This document shows, piece by piece, positions 1 through 12,122 of a stretch of 39,679 nucleotides of DNA (within the stretch, counting starts at the first letter, position 1; the number at the start of each line of letters is the position of its first letter). Made by a program: the position numbers and the translations under genes. Source of the stretch: Dentipellis sp. KUC8613 (Eukaryota > Basidiomycota > Agaricomycetes > Russulales > Hericiaceae). The stretch spans positions 1 to 39,679 of the forward strand of contig NSJX01000093.1 of NCBI GenBank assembly GCA_002286715.1, given 5' to 3'. The notes below the pieces were generated by a model, which saw only the letters and a list, made by a program, of their open reading frames with translations, searched no databases and was not told where the DNA came from.

Positions 1-491
1 GTCGTTAAAGCGCCCGCAGAACCTTCCTGATGACAGATAGGCGCCCAAACCCGGTGGCTTCCGATGGCGTCATTCTGTGTTCCTGCTGGCTGTCCTTGTT
101 CGTGTATGTGACCATCACGGGTACTGCCGCTGCAATGACTTCCTCCTCCTCTGAAAGCTCTCCTCTTGCCAACGAACGCTCTGTCAACTCTTATCCTATG
201 CTCACCCTCAATATTTGAATTCCAAGCTTTAGACTTTTACGTCTCATTTGATTTCTTCGTGTCGCCTCCTCACCCGCCATGCTCGGAATTCAAATTCATC
301 CCAGAAGCTGGTCTCGAGGTGCGCCATGCTTTGCACACGTTTCTCGGGTATCATCACGCCTTCCTATCTTGTGACATTGAATATGCGCTGAAGTGGTGCC
401 ATGTGAAGATGGCGCGCGGAGCAACGCATGAAAGACTTTGTCTGAGGAAAGCCCACCACCCATAGGCCCTCACCGACGTTCGATTCAAGTC
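1..491. other. Left flank, no gene supported
   Basis: Short open frames occur on both strands but none has a convincing ATG, splice structure or family resemblance. The minus-strand frame at 5-187 begins at a TTG and ends inside the window, so it is not a clear edge gene. The last part is probably the 5' flank of the gene starting at 492. Confidence 0.4.
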
Positions 492-3451
492 ATGTCTGTA
501 TCCAACGCCGAAGCTGGCCCTTCTACGAGCCTCACGCTATCGCCATATCTCGCTGATCCTCCGGAGCTTCGTCTTCATCCTCGTGCGCTTCCGCCGCATA
601 TCACCTTTACGAAGCAAATAGTCCCGCTCTCTGAACTACCACCAGACTACCCTTTTTACCAGATTCGCACTCGCCTTGGGAAGTTCGTGCTAGGATGGTA
701 CGAATTCTCATCCGCGGTCGAGCTCTCAGGCTCCCCTGATTCTGAGCTCGCCCGAGCGGGCGATATCTATATCGATCGCCATGGCTGTCGCGTCTGGATC
801 TGCTACGCTGCGGCTGGCCACGAATGGAAGCTATGGGAAGGAAATGCATTGGTGAAGGCTGGCTTGTGTGGGCGACATCCTATGTTTCCTCTCACGGAGC
901 GACGGTGGTCCTACTTGATGTGGTTCACCGGTACATCCTTCCTATGGTCGCAGCACATCGCTGTGATATCGCGCGCGGGCCGTTGGACATCGGATTCGGT
1001 TGGAGGCGCATGGATCTGCGAGCGCTACCCACTCGAGAAGAGGGAAAGCACCGTTTCGTTTGGGAGCCCCCGTGACGTTATCGAGATGTGGGAGGACGCA
1101 AACCAGTTCCCGAGAGTCGAGCGGTCGCGGTCTGTGGGCGAAAGGAAGGACATTACTTCCTGGGCCGCGGAAAATAATCACACCCCGCTCAGTCCAAAAG
1201 TTCAGGGTAAAGCACGGCGCTCTCAGGCTGTCTTTGGCACTGCTGAAAGCCTGACTCGGAGGTACGAGCGTGCGCAGTATTCGCAGATCTATCATGCTAA
1301 GAGTTCTGTAGGGACAGGGCGCCCAGTGAGATTTTGGCCTCCGTCATCAATTCAGTTCACGATCGAAACCAACGGGGAACTCGCATCTCCAGGAAGAACG
1401 AGCAGCCTTTCAAAACACCGAAAGCCGTCAAGAGGGCAGTGCACCGCTCGCAAGAGACTCCAAGTCTACCAGGTCCTCCATTCAACAGATCATCGGCTCC
1501 TTCTCCTTCGCACGGAGAATTATCAAGTCCGTTGTCTGACAATTCAGCGACGTCTACGCCGCTGCGCGATATCTCTACTCTACCCTCGAACTCGTCCAAC
1601 CGACGACATATACTCCCGCAGCTCAGAGTATCTACTTCGATGTCGTCGGAAAGGAGCCTACGCCGCTCACGCGAGCTGTCCTATTTCGGACATTCTCCGA
1701 CAACTCACGAACGAACGGTTGTTTCCAAAGTTAAATCTGTATCGCCATCGCCGCTGCTTGGTCTGCCTGGCCTCCACGCATCTTCAGCATCACTATCCAG
1801 GCTCGAACCATCGCCATTATCGTCGTCTCCACTGGCATCGCATACCCGCCTATCGCCAGAGCTAGGACTCTCATCTGCAGTTCTTCGTATCCGCGAGCCA
1901 ACTGAGCCGACCACTAACGACTTCGCACGGAAGTATGAGTCGTCTCTGACTCCGACGTTGGAATTAGAATCTATCGTCTCTGCATCTCAAATCGAAAGTG
2001 CCTCTCACCATACGCCTTCGCTCCCGCATCACCTAGATACGATGACCTCAACACCACAGCTGCCTGACCGACGAGTTGCTCCTCTGGATTTCATGATCAC
2101 GGATCTATCTCCGCTGCATGATATCGCACCTGTGCAGTCTCCCCTGACTTCACTTCCCCGTGAGCTCTCTACGCCCCCTACAGCAGCACAGATCACTTCG
2201 ACATCTCCAATCACGCCTTTACCCACCCACGAGACATCTGTGCTGCTCCGATCCTCGCGAGATCGAGAGCAATCTACACCCAATTTCTCTCCAGAAGAGT
2301 CACCGAGCAGCGGGGACGCAGTCGCTTCTTTCACCACAGCTCGAATTCCGATACGCTTTGAGGTCGATCCATCGAGCAGTGCACGCGCAGAACGTCAGGT
2401 AAGGGACATGTTTATTTGGTTGATTCGGCTACCAATTGACGAACGGCGCCCATCACAGGAGAATCGAGGCCCTACGATCTTCATCTGCACACGCTGCGTC
2501 GCAGACGGCGTAGCCCAGACCTGTCACATCGAAAGCAATGGACAGCGGTGCCAGCGCTGCAGGGATAGGCACTTCAAATGTTCAAACACGCGCGATCTCG
2601 GGAAGCGAAAACGAGAGTTGGGTGTCGGCTCTTGGCCGCAGCTCGCGGGCGGGGGGACGCGGGCGAAACGGCGGCGGCTCGATCCCGTCGTGCGGGAGAT
2701 GGCAAGGTTGGGCCGGAGTGTAGGAAGTGCTGGCGCCCGCGGGGGTGAGAGGGTGTTGCGGTCGAAGATGTCTGTAGTTCACGCGAGCGCTGTGAGAAGC
2801 GGGTCGCGGAAGGCTGCGCGCGTCCGAGAGAAGATTCAGGAGCGGGTGGCCGATCAGCTAGCGAATCGGCGTCGAAGTAGTATGGCCATCCCGTTTATCT
2901 TTCATCGAGAGACGTTTTGCTGATCTAGGATCGTCAACGTAGTGATGCGAGTTATTCCTGAGGTTCGGAGGAGCATTCATCTGACGTCCTCCTCGAAGCA
3001 GCACGTGACACCACGATGGAAGCCGGCTCGGAATATGAATGTGATTGGTCCGGGTCGCAGATCGGTGGCACCTCCACTGCGAAGAGTTGAACGGAAAGAT
3101 GAACGTCAGACGCCTTCGGCAGGAGCACAAGGACGAGCGGCCTCCTTAGAACAACTAGCCGAAGACGACGACGTTATTGAGAATATCTTGATGGAGGAAG
3201 GCCGAACGCAGGAAGATATCCATAGAAACGACGACGAGAGCTCGGTCGCCGACGTACCAGGACAACGAGTAGAGAGTCCAGGCCAGAATGGAGTGCAGCA
3301 CACATCGGAGACTGCGCCTCCGAACACACCGAGCGTAGTCAAGCCAGTTGGTTGGGCTGCGATGAAAGATCGGATGGTTTACATCGAGCGCACGATGGTG
3401 GAACTGGTGGGCGCACTGAGGGACCTGAGGAGGGACATGGATCGGCTATAA
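492..3451 (+). CDS. Hypothetical protein with Zn2Cys6-like cysteine cluster and C-terminal coiled coil
   Basis: Spliced gene, exons 492-1261, 1318-2398, 2459-2876 and 2943-3451 (introns 56, 60 and 66 nt), about 925 aa with phase kept throughout. The ATG at 492 is the first usable one; the upstream extension begins at TTG. Residues about 1-250 are ordered-looking and Trp/Tyr-rich, of a kind I do not recognise. Residues about 260-610 are Ser/Pro/Thr-rich and probably disordered. At about residues 627-655 lies a cluster CX2CX8CX8CX2CX6C, followed by basic stretches. This resembles a fungal Zn2Cys6 DNA-binding finger but has eight residues where six is usual between the second and third Cys. The last 25 residues form a likely coiled coil, as in dimeric Zn2Cys6 factors. 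A nuclear DNA-binding role is inference; it could be a lineage-specific protein of another kind. The 60-nt intron has no in-frame stop, so retention would add 20 residues. Confidence 0.6.
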
Positions 3452-5089
3452 GCAGATCACGTATCCAATGGAGATCGTTCGTACTTGTTGACGGTGCCTG
3501 CAGGAGTGCTTGCAGATCAATTCCTTAGGGCATCAGACGAAAATAGATTCCAGTACCCTAGCCTTTTTGGAGAACGACTGCGGGGCGAGCTCTAAAACGC
3601 CCTACTCAAGGAAAGTCCTGACGTCAATTGTGGTTAGTCTCCGCTGTCCAGACACGTCCCAAGAATGATAAACAACGTTCCCGAGTTCAGGCAAATTTCT
3701 ACATGTCGATGTGATGAGGAGCTGACCGCATCTCCCCGTACAGTAGTCCCGCCGCATGACGTGTAACTTTTTGAGCTTTCTGATTGATACAGGGAGAGAT
3801 TCTGTTATCGTCAGTGTAATGGGGATCTAACTCGGTAAGTACGTGAACAGATTGAAATCAATGCGCTTAGAAACAGGACCATCAACGTCGTAACTCACCG
3901 AGGAATGAAGAAATACGTCCGGAGTTAGCTACACATATACCACACCTGCGATGCCGAGAATCAGAAAGCAGTTGCCATGAATAGCTATGGGAGGCGGTAA
4001 GACCGAAGACGTACTTGCGCTGTCTCGTACTGGTGAAACATCATTATGCAGTCGTCGTCAGCTTGGAGTTTTAGAATACAATGTCATCATGCCCAGAGAA
4101 TTTACCTGAGAACCTGCCCGTCTATGTTCCGAGGGATACGGACCCTGTAGCGGCGGGGACAGCAGCGAGTCGGACACTTGCTGGTGCACTAGAAAATAGG
4201 GATGACAGCGCGAAGACGATATACCTGCGACCCGGGTAGATATCTCGATAATGCAGCAAACTTCGTGAGGAGCAAGTCGTCATTACTTTAGGGCAGTGGC
4301 AGAGCTCGAGGCTGGCAATACAGTTGCTATGGCAGCAGCACCAGACTCGGAGGTGGTGGTAGTCGGGTGCATGGGCCACACCGGGACAACAGGCTGATGA
4401 CAAGGCTCCTCGGCGCTTACCAACGTCTACGACCCATCCGTCACATCGTCGCTCATTGTCTCCTTCATGCAAGGACAATAGACCGGCTGAAGCCTCGTAA
4501 CGTGCGGGTACGTCGACGCAGACTTTCGTCGATAGCAGAAAAGCCTCTCCGATGGATCAAACAGTGGTGGAAGACACATAGGACACCGATCTTCCCTGAT
4601 CGCAAGCTGTTGGCATCATTCATGACAACAAGGGCTTCCAAACCGAGGCAGAACAACTATCCCCATGTCGATAGCTCAGCGGAGACCTCGTCCGCAGCCT
4701 TTACAATTTGAAACCCTTTGACCCTTGTGCTCAACGCGGCGCTTCCGGATTACCCGACCCTCTCCGCCTGATTGGACGTCCGTAAGTACTTATGTATCTT
4801 GATTCACGAACGGGGGCTTTGATCTCCACTCAATTGCACACCCTCCTTACAGATGCAGATTGACCATCAAAAAATTGTGGAAACTAGGCAGGAGTTTGGT
4901 CCGTCGCCCCCGTGTGCCCAGCCCCATGCGCTTGTTGGAGCCCCACGCATGATGACCATGTGTTACATTCTCATTGTCTACACAAACATCCGATTCCGAG
5001 ATGGCCCCCGGGTCGGCGCCTAGCAACATAGCCCGCTTTCGGACCCAGGTCATCTTTTTGTGTCATTCAGGGACAATAGCGACACGACG
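3452..5089. other. Intergenic, no gene recognised
   Basis: About 1.6 kb with only short scattered frames on both strands (the longest about 118 codons near 4122-4478 minus and 114 codons near 4367-4711 plus). None shows a signal peptide, family motif or plausible splice chain. The right end is the promoter of the secreted-protein gene at 5254. Confidence 0.5.
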
Positions 5090-5097
5090 TATATAAG
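5090..5097 (+). promoter_or_regulatory. TATA box of secreted CBM19-like gene
   Basis: TATATAAG lies about 157 nt upstream of the ATG at 5254. It is followed by a long CT-rich leader (about 5117-5250), an arrangement common before strongly expressed fungal genes. Confidence 0.55.
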
Positions 5098-5116
5098 GCG
5101 GCAGGTCGCATCGATT

Positions 5117-5250
5117 TTCCTCACTTCCGGGTCCCCCTTCCACTTACTCTTCCCTTGTTCATCCCCGAGCCTGGTGCTCTTATTGTCAATTCTCATTCCT
5201 TCTTCCCTCTCTTCTTCCTTCCAGCTCTTTTATACTTTCCTTCTTCATTG
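5117..5250 (+). promoter_or_regulatory. Pyrimidine-rich leader region
   Basis: A run dominated by C and T with TTCC, CTTC and CTCT blocks lies directly before the ATG at 5254. CT-rich tracts near the transcription start are typical of highly expressed filamentous-fungal genes. Its use here is inferred from position only. Confidence 0.45.
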
Positions 5251-5253
5251 ACA

Positions 5254-6972
5254 ATGGTTCGCTTGACGCAAATCCTTGTGGCTTCGGTGGCTTTCACTGC
5301 TGCTTCCGCCGTGCCGCTCCAGCACCAGAAGCGTATCGCTCAGACGATCGCTGACTCGACCACGAAATGGGTCGCTGCCTGCGTACGTATCATTCGTCTT
5401 TCATCTCGGCTCGTGTCTCATGCTTCATACCCTTCACAGACGAAGGCGGGCGGTAAAGACCAGTGCGGGACTCTTTCCCAGGCTGCATTCCAGACCCTTC
5501 TCGCTGCAGGCAAGAACTGCGACCAGCAGGATGCTGCCGACAACATGATGGATCTGTCCAAGAAGCTGAACAGCCAGGAGATGATCACGTTGACCCAGAT
5601 CTTTGCTCAGCAGCCTCGCAACGCGGTATGTCGCTTCTCGCTTCTCTATGTGCACCTACTGATCACGCAACGTTTCGTAGCCGGACTCTCTGCAGGTCCC
5701 TTACTGCCAGACTGCCCCGAAGAATGCAGAGCTGAACGGCCTGTTCCACTGCCAATTCGCCAGCTCGGACTTCACCAAGTTCAGCGGTGACCAGACCGGC
5801 AACCTCCCGCTCGGCGTGAGCGCCGTCAACCCTCCTGGCTCCTGCCCTGCGAAGAACAGCCCTGTTCCCGACGGCCAGCAGCTCACGGACCTTGTGACCA
5901 GCCCCGGTACTCCCGCCGCGTAAGTTCCGCACCCATCTTCTGAACAAGCGCCAGTGATTGATCTGTGCCCTAGTGGTGGCGCTGCATCGTCCTCCAACAG
6001 CACTGCGGGTAGCAACAGCACGACGACCGACGACGGCTCTGATGCGGGTGACAACGACTCGACCGGTGGGGCGGCTGGCAACGACGATGGCAGTGCCACT
6101 GCTACGGACTCTGCGGACGGCGCGGACGCGACTGACTCCGCCGATGGTGCAGATGCGACCGACTCCGCTGATGCTGCGACTGCCACCGACTCTGCCGACT
6201 CTGCCACCGCCACCGACTCTGCCGACTCTGCCACCGCCACCGATGCTGCCACCGCCACTGACTCCGCCGACTCTGCGGATGCCACCGATAGTGCCGATGT
6301 GGCCACTCCCACCGACTCTGCGGATGGCGCGGACGCGACCGACAGCGCAGACGGCGCGGATGCTACCGACAGCGCGGACGGCGCAGATGCTACCGACAGC
6401 GCAGATGGCGCGGATGCTACCGACTCCGCTGACGCTGCCGATGCCACCGACTCTGCTGATGCCACGGACAGCGCTGCCACCGCGACCGCGACTGCCGATG
6501 CGTCTGCGAGTACCGCGACCGCTGCTGCCGGCTCCGGTGGTGCCGCCCCCGCTGGCTCTAAGCCCTTCACGCTCCGTACGTCTTCCTGCATTCCTCACAT
6601 TGTGTCATTCACTGACGAGCGTGTTATTCATCAACTGTAGAGAACGGCAAGGACGCGCAGGCGCTGAACAAGAAGTTCCAGTCGCTGACCGACTCCTCGC
6701 CCTGCACGACCGGCGACCAGGCCTGCCTCGGCGCGGACTTCGCGCAGTGCGTCGGCGGCAAGTTCGTCAAGACCCCTTGCGGGAGCGGCACCAAGTGCGC
6801 TGCGCTCCCGCTCGTCAACTCAGCCGGCACGGTGCGTTTTTCTTCATCTCCGGTGCTTGTTTGCCGTTGCTCATCCTGCATTTGTGTTTAGTCCATCACC
6901 TGCTCGACTGATGAACAGACCACGCAGCGCATTGCTGCCACCGGTGCCACTGGCGGTGTCACCGGTGCTTGA
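5254..6972 (+). CDS. Secreted Asp/Ala/Thr/Ser-repeat protein with CBM19-like C-terminal domain
   Basis: Six exons: 5254-5382, 5440-5625, 5681-5919, 5974-6575, 6641-6831, 6892-6972 (introns 54-65 nt), giving 475 aa. It starts with a signal peptide (hydrophobic core VASVAFTAASA, cleavage near residue 19-22). Residues about 25-185 are a Cys-containing domain seen in mushroom secreted proteins (about four Cys, QIFAQQPRN motif). Residues about 228-352 are a degenerate repeat built on TDSADGADA. The C-terminus (about 386-455) has the Cys spacing of family 19 carbohydrate-binding modules, which bind chitin in fungal chitinases: PCTTG..AC, FAQCVGGKFV, PCGSGTKC, ITC. There is no catalytic domain, so the likely role is an extracellular or cell-wall chitin-associated protein. 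The repeat is probably an extended acidic, possibly O-glycosylated spacer. Family assignment is from memory of motif spacing. Confidence 0.8.
6103..6477 (+). repeat. Coding tandem repeat, TDSADGADA type
   Basis: In-frame degenerate repeats encode variants of ATDSADGADATDSAD over about 125 residues. Units mix GAC/GAT, TCT/TCC/AGC and GCC/GCG/GCT codons, so protein sequence is kept better than DNA. This tract also produces long antisense open frames that are not genes. Confidence 0.85.
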
Positions 6973-8414
6973 ACGACGCGTACGCGCGAATGATGAGAAG
7001 AAAGCATATTATGCTAGTAGTACGAAGTAATTTTTTGAGAATGACGATCTTGGGTTGATCCCGTGGAATAACCGCTGTGTGAACTTGAGAGCTCACGACG
7101 GACTGCCTTATTGTCGATGGACGAGTTGACCTAGGTAACTTACTGTTACAGACGGGACCCTACAAGACGCGAAGCTCGACCAATCGGGGTTGGTATGTAC
7201 GCATACGTACGATGGACCCCTTCATTTTGTCGCCGCCTAGACACGAACTCCTTTCCCAGCTCGACCCGTCGTCGCAATACGCCTAGACCCCATGCATATG
7301 GTCGCCGTCCGTGGTTGTCCTGGCACCTCGGCCGACATGTAGCCATATGCAACGATTGCCTGAGGTTACTGATCTCATCCAGCTGCTCCAATCCCACATG
7401 CTCGCACACTGGCCTGCTTACTCCGGGTTCAAGCAGCCGTGTTCCAGCGTCTGCTGCGTCACAGACGCAGGCGGGGGCCGCGCGGCCAGCTGCGGGTTGA
7501 TCATGACTAGAATGCAAACAGCACATGCTCCCTGCACCAGAAGGGGAATGCGGTGCGGCATTGAGAGGCGTAACCTGGAAGACCGCGGAGGATGCGTCTC
7601 TTAGGATTACGAACTTCTGTGGCTCCAGCGCGGGGCAGTGCTGGAGCAGGCTTGCGAAAGATGCTGCCCATACGAGAATCTGCGGATCCGTTGCGGATGA
7701 CGAGGCATGTAATGCAGAGGCAAGTAATGCGGATGCAAGGATGCCAAGGAATGAACCCAACCCGGGAGGAGCACGCAGCTTCGACTGCTCGGACCATTGG
7801 CAATGGTGCTTTACATACCGTCTGCAGAGTGTTCTTCGCAAGCATACAACAAGTTGTGGAATGTCGATCGCTTAGAAAAAGGAGCTCGTGCTTGTGAGAC
7901 CGTCCTCGTAGCATATGTACATAAGCATACATGTGAAGGCGCGTATAGCCTGCGGTGTCAATAGTTCCGGTGGATGAAGGGAATCCTGGGACGGTGAAAA
8001 CACATCAGTGGGTGCATGGGATGATTGCATATCAACATCTCAGGAAAAAGAAGTGTAGTGCATGTGCACTACACCGATAGCTTCGAGGTTCTTACGCGTA
8101 CGAGTGCGCTGCCCTTGCTAGCTCGACTAGAGCCCAGATGCCAAAGCTTCTTCCCGCGCAGCCCGCTGTCGATCGTCTGGGCACATTTAGATATGTGGTC
8201 CGACCCAATATTGAGAAACGAAATACGTACGTCACCCTGTTGCCGCGAGCCAGTGCTCTGAGAACAAGTTAATCATGAAGCACCTGTGACACCTCTTGCA
8301 TTGGCACTTTCTTCCCTGGACGCGCTGGAATGAATTTGGTGGGGAGCGCGGCGATACAGTATTATACGAATAGCTGGTAAGGGATGCTGTGAAGACTCGC
8401 GTGAGTTGAACGTC
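6973..8414. other. Intergenic, no gene recognised
   Basis: About 1.4 kb before the tandem duplication begins. A 231-codon minus frame (7146-7841) is the longest; its translation is low in complexity and Ala/Ser/Cys-rich with no family features, and I do not support it as a gene. A short ATGC-rich imperfect repeat occurs near 7705-7745. Confidence 0.45.
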
Positions 8415-9521
8415 GAAGCTTGAAGCTGCATGTTGATGAGCCAGTCGTCAGTGTCAAACAAATGTATTTACTTACGTAATCAGAATGTGAAGCGCCGCCA
8501 AAGTACATCGCGGCAACTGGGATGAACTTGAATGACTCTGGCAGTGACAAGCACACCACCAGCAGGCTCACGTCCAGCAGTATGGGAGATACCATAGTAT
8601 ATGGGTCGCTATCCTCAGTGAAGACGAAAGACAAATGAAGACTACTTGATGGTCTTGTTCACAGCTATCTTTCGGATGCGGACGCAGTTTCTGACCTTTT
8701 TTTGGTAGGCCTGCATCCGAGTTGGTTGGACATCCGAGCCCATCTGAAGATGAAAAAATTGTAAGACTCATGCTTTTAATCTCCAGGACTGCTCTCACGT
8801 CGCTATCTTTCCGCAAGAAATGTTTCCATGCCGTGAAGACAATGAGACTTTAATATTGCATGGGTTGAGCTATCTGCTCGAGTCTGTCGGTTTCAAAGAC
8901 CCAACGTGCGACAAGTGCAAATCATATGGAGAACTCGACCATAGAGATGCACGAGAGATATCGCCTCGGAAGACAACTTGTTCTTGATGCCCAGCACCTA
9001 TCTCTGATTACACCGGCTGTATGACGGAAGACATGTTGGCCCTGCTCCCTCGCAATCTTTCTCTTCTAAGCAACGAGCTCGAGTGATGACTCACAAGTCT
9101 AAGGCTCAGGCGTCTGTAGAGGTCTGTACGCTGCTCACACCAATACAGAACCGGAGCATCTTTCCTTCCGGCCTTCGCCTCGCGCGTACTTGCTTCTTTG
9201 CCGCAGGGGCAGTAATTCTAACAGCGCTTAGGCAGGGACTTGTCGTGTGCTCAAGTCGTCGCCATCACAGCTTGCACACTCCTTCTTCTGCAACCATGTG
9301 TGAATCCCCATTCATATGAGGCCTGACTGCGATTCGTGGGTCTCTACACCACGCGTCGAAGACAAGCTTCTCGGAGGACCGCCTTAGAAATCCACAACTG
9401 CATCCTCGCAATTCATTCTATCGCCTAATCTTGCTAGCTGTATGCTACTCCGTACCCATGCCTAGGCGCCATCTGACCGTCTCCGAGGAAGACCGCATGC
9501 CTCTCAACCTGCGCCCTATGG

Positions 9522-9527
9522 TATAAA
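9522..9527 (+). promoter_or_regulatory. TATA box of S53 protease copy 1
   Basis: TATAAA lies about 66 nt before the ATG at 9593. The same element at the same distance precedes the second copy (13438-13443), so it has been kept since duplication. Confidence 0.6.
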
Positions 9528-9592
9528 CACTGACGATTCAGCTTGAACGAGGGCAAGCGAGCTTCCGCAAGTCCTTCCTCGAATCGTCCAAC

Positions 9593-11775
9593 ATGCTTAC
9601 CGTCGCATTTCTCTCCCTTGTCGCAGGACTCTTCGCTGCCGCTGAAGGAGCGCCGCATGAACGTCGCGACAGTGCGCCGTCCGGCTTCGTCCTCACGTCT
9701 CCGGTGCCGCCAACGGACATCCTACCTTTCCGCCTCGCCCTCACCCCACAAGACTTCTCGGGCCTGGAGCAGGCATTGTACTCTGTCAGCACTCCTGGTG
9801 ATGCGCAATACGGGAAACATCTCTCTCTGGAAGAGGTGCGTTATTCATCCATTTCTGTCGACATACTTTTGCTAGGAAGGGAAGATACCAACGCATGATG
9901 ATGCAGGTCCAGAAGTTTACTACCCCCACCTCGGCCACGATGGATGCTATTACATCCTTCCTTTCGGCGCACAACCTCACGCAGACCCGGCTGTCGAACG
10001 GGAAGAATTGGCTGAATGTCAACATCACGGCGGGAGATGCCAATACGCTCTTCGGCGCAAACTACAGCGTGTTCACGCACCAGGAGACGGGGGAGAAAGT
10101 GATACGCACGCTTGAATACTCCATTCCTCAAGGGCTCGAGGGACACGTGCAGGTCGTGCATCCAGGAACGACGTACGTGCTGATTGCTGACCGGTGATCT
10201 TTGGTCGTTGACGGGTCATCCTGTAGATTCCCACAGCACATCAAGCGGTCAAAGCCGAAGGCGATTCCGTCTCCACCGCCTACTGCAACGTCGAATCACA
10301 GCACGCGCGCCAGTCTACCCTCATCATGCAACGAGAACATGACCCCAGCGTGCCTGCTGGAGCTTTACAGCATCCCGACTGCGCTTGCACCCTCTAAGGA
10401 CAGCCGTCTTGTGGTGACCAGTTACGAGGAAGAATATGTCAGCACGTCTGCTCTGAAGGCATGTCCTTTTCGCCCTATCAATGCCCCGTGAATGTCGCTC
10501 ACACGGGTGTTGTGATAACTAGAAATTCCTCCAGCAGTACCGTACCGATCTCGACCCGTCCACAACGTTCACGCTTCAAACTGTAGCCGGCGGTCAGAAT
10601 CCGCAGGACCCAAATGAGATCGGGTCTGAGGGGGTAAGTGCAATTGTTCTCGATTTGATCACATTACTCACGCACGAGTAGACTCTAGATATCCAAATGA
10701 CAGTTGGGCTTGCGTCCGGGATTCCCGTCACACTCCTTGCCACCGGAGAATCCAACCTGCTTGACCCTATTGGCTTCATCAACAGTATGGATGCCTTGCT
10801 GGCCGAGTCGAATCCACCCCAGGTCGTCACCATCAGCTACGGGTGGGATGAAGACTTCATTTCCCCTGCTCTCGCTTCGTACGTTTTTTGTGCCCTACAG
10901 GATCACGGGCCATATATTGACCAAAATGATAGGACGATCTGCAATTCATTCGCACAAGTCGGCGCGCGTGGTGTGTCTGTTCTCGTCGCATCTGGCGATG
11001 GAGGAGTATCCGGTGGTCACGATGACGACAGCTGCACTAGCAGCGACCCGTTCATCCCCGTCTTCCCCGGTACATGCCCATTGTGAGTCTGCCCTTACCT
11101 TGATCTCGTGTTCCCTTTGCCCGCTCACTGTCCTTTATCAGTGTGACTGCCGTTGGTTCGACCATCTACAACAACGAAACGGCTGCGTACTTCTCATCTG
11201 GCGGCTTCTCGAACTTCTTTGCTACGCCATCTTATCAGTCGTCCTCGCCGTATGTCACCAACTACTTGAAGACCCTCGGGAGCACGTATAAAGGCCGCTA
11301 CAATGCCTCTGGGCGCGCGTTCCCGGACGTCGCTACGATCGGCGATTATGTAGCGATTGTGTACCAAGGCTCGGACCAGCAGGAGGCCGGCACGAGCTGT
11401 TCTGCGCCTATGTTTGCGTCTGTGGTAGCGCTGCTGAACTCCGAGCTGCTGGCTGCGGGGAAGAGCGTGCTTGGATTCCTGAACCCGCTGCTGTGGTCAG
11501 GAAAGTTCGATGGCGCGCTCAATGACGTTACCACCGGTAAGCATCTCGTTCAACCCGGGATTGCTCATATGCATTGACTGATGATTTCCTGGCGCATTGT
11601 AGGAAGCAACCCTGGATGCGGCTCGAACGGGTTTTCGGCCAGTGCAGGGTGGGATCCGGTATGTGCACTTCAGCAGGATGCGCGGACTTTTTCTCTAACT
11701 GGTCGATTCGTGCTATAGGTGACAGGCTTCGGAACCCCGAACTATCCGAAGATGAAAGCCGCTCTCGGCTTGTAA
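9593..11775 (+). CDS. Secreted S53 serine-carboxyl protease (sedolisin, tripeptidyl-peptidase-like), copy 1
   Basis: Nine exons: 9593-9835, 9907-10172, 10227-10458, 10523-10633, 10682-10878, 10933-11082, 11142-11536, 11603-11658, 11719-11775; 568 aa, the usual length for fungal S53 prepro-enzymes. A signal peptide (residues 1-19) is followed by a Pro-kumamolisin activation domain (about 30-180) and the catalytic domain (about 205-568). The catalytic set is complete: E283 and D287 (EGTLD), oxyanion D372 (SGDGG) and S485 (GTSCSAP). Calcium ligands are likely D528 and D549 (GWDP). Family members are acid-active and release tripeptides or cleave internally, outside the cell. Intron 3 starts with GC (AAG|GCATGT) instead of GT. 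Intron 5 (10879-10932) is 54 nt with no in-frame stop, so its retention would insert 18 residues just before the oxyanion region. Confidence 0.93.
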
Positions 11776-12122
11776 ATTGCTCTTGCACGGTGAAACATCA
11801 TGTACCAATATGATAGCAGCTGTCTGAATTCTGCGTGAGTCTGGTTCATTCGGGATTGCTTCTGCGGCTGTGGGTGTATGCTGGCTTCGGGGTGCGGATG
11901 GGACCGATTCAAATCCCTTATATAAGTTACTGCAGTCACCCGAATCTTGCACAAGCTGCAGTCATTTTCAGTTAACAAGCACCTGATTTTCACAAGTGTT
12001 AGAATCATTGTGCGTCAGCCGCCAACGCTTCGGACAAGGCAGACTAATAAGTTGCGATTAAAGGCCTGTTTAATCAAGGCTCATCGTTGCGCGACACCTC
12101 GGACGAGACCCGAGTCGCATCC

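Noticed and set aside
438..1865. 475-codon frame as a complete gene
   Set aside because: It begins at TTG and its last 200 codons are out of frame with the true second exon; a 56-nt intron at 1262-1317 moves to the correct frame.
5663..6598. Two long minus-strand open frames (296 and 311 codons) with Ala/Ser/Val or Arg/Gly repeats
   Set aside because: They are antisense shadows of the TDSADGADA coding repeat; low-complexity GC-rich repeats keep all frames open. No signal peptide or splice sites.
7146..7841. 231-codon minus-strand frame as a gene
   Set aside because: No family resemblance, overlapping frames on the other strand of similar length, and a composition that looks random.
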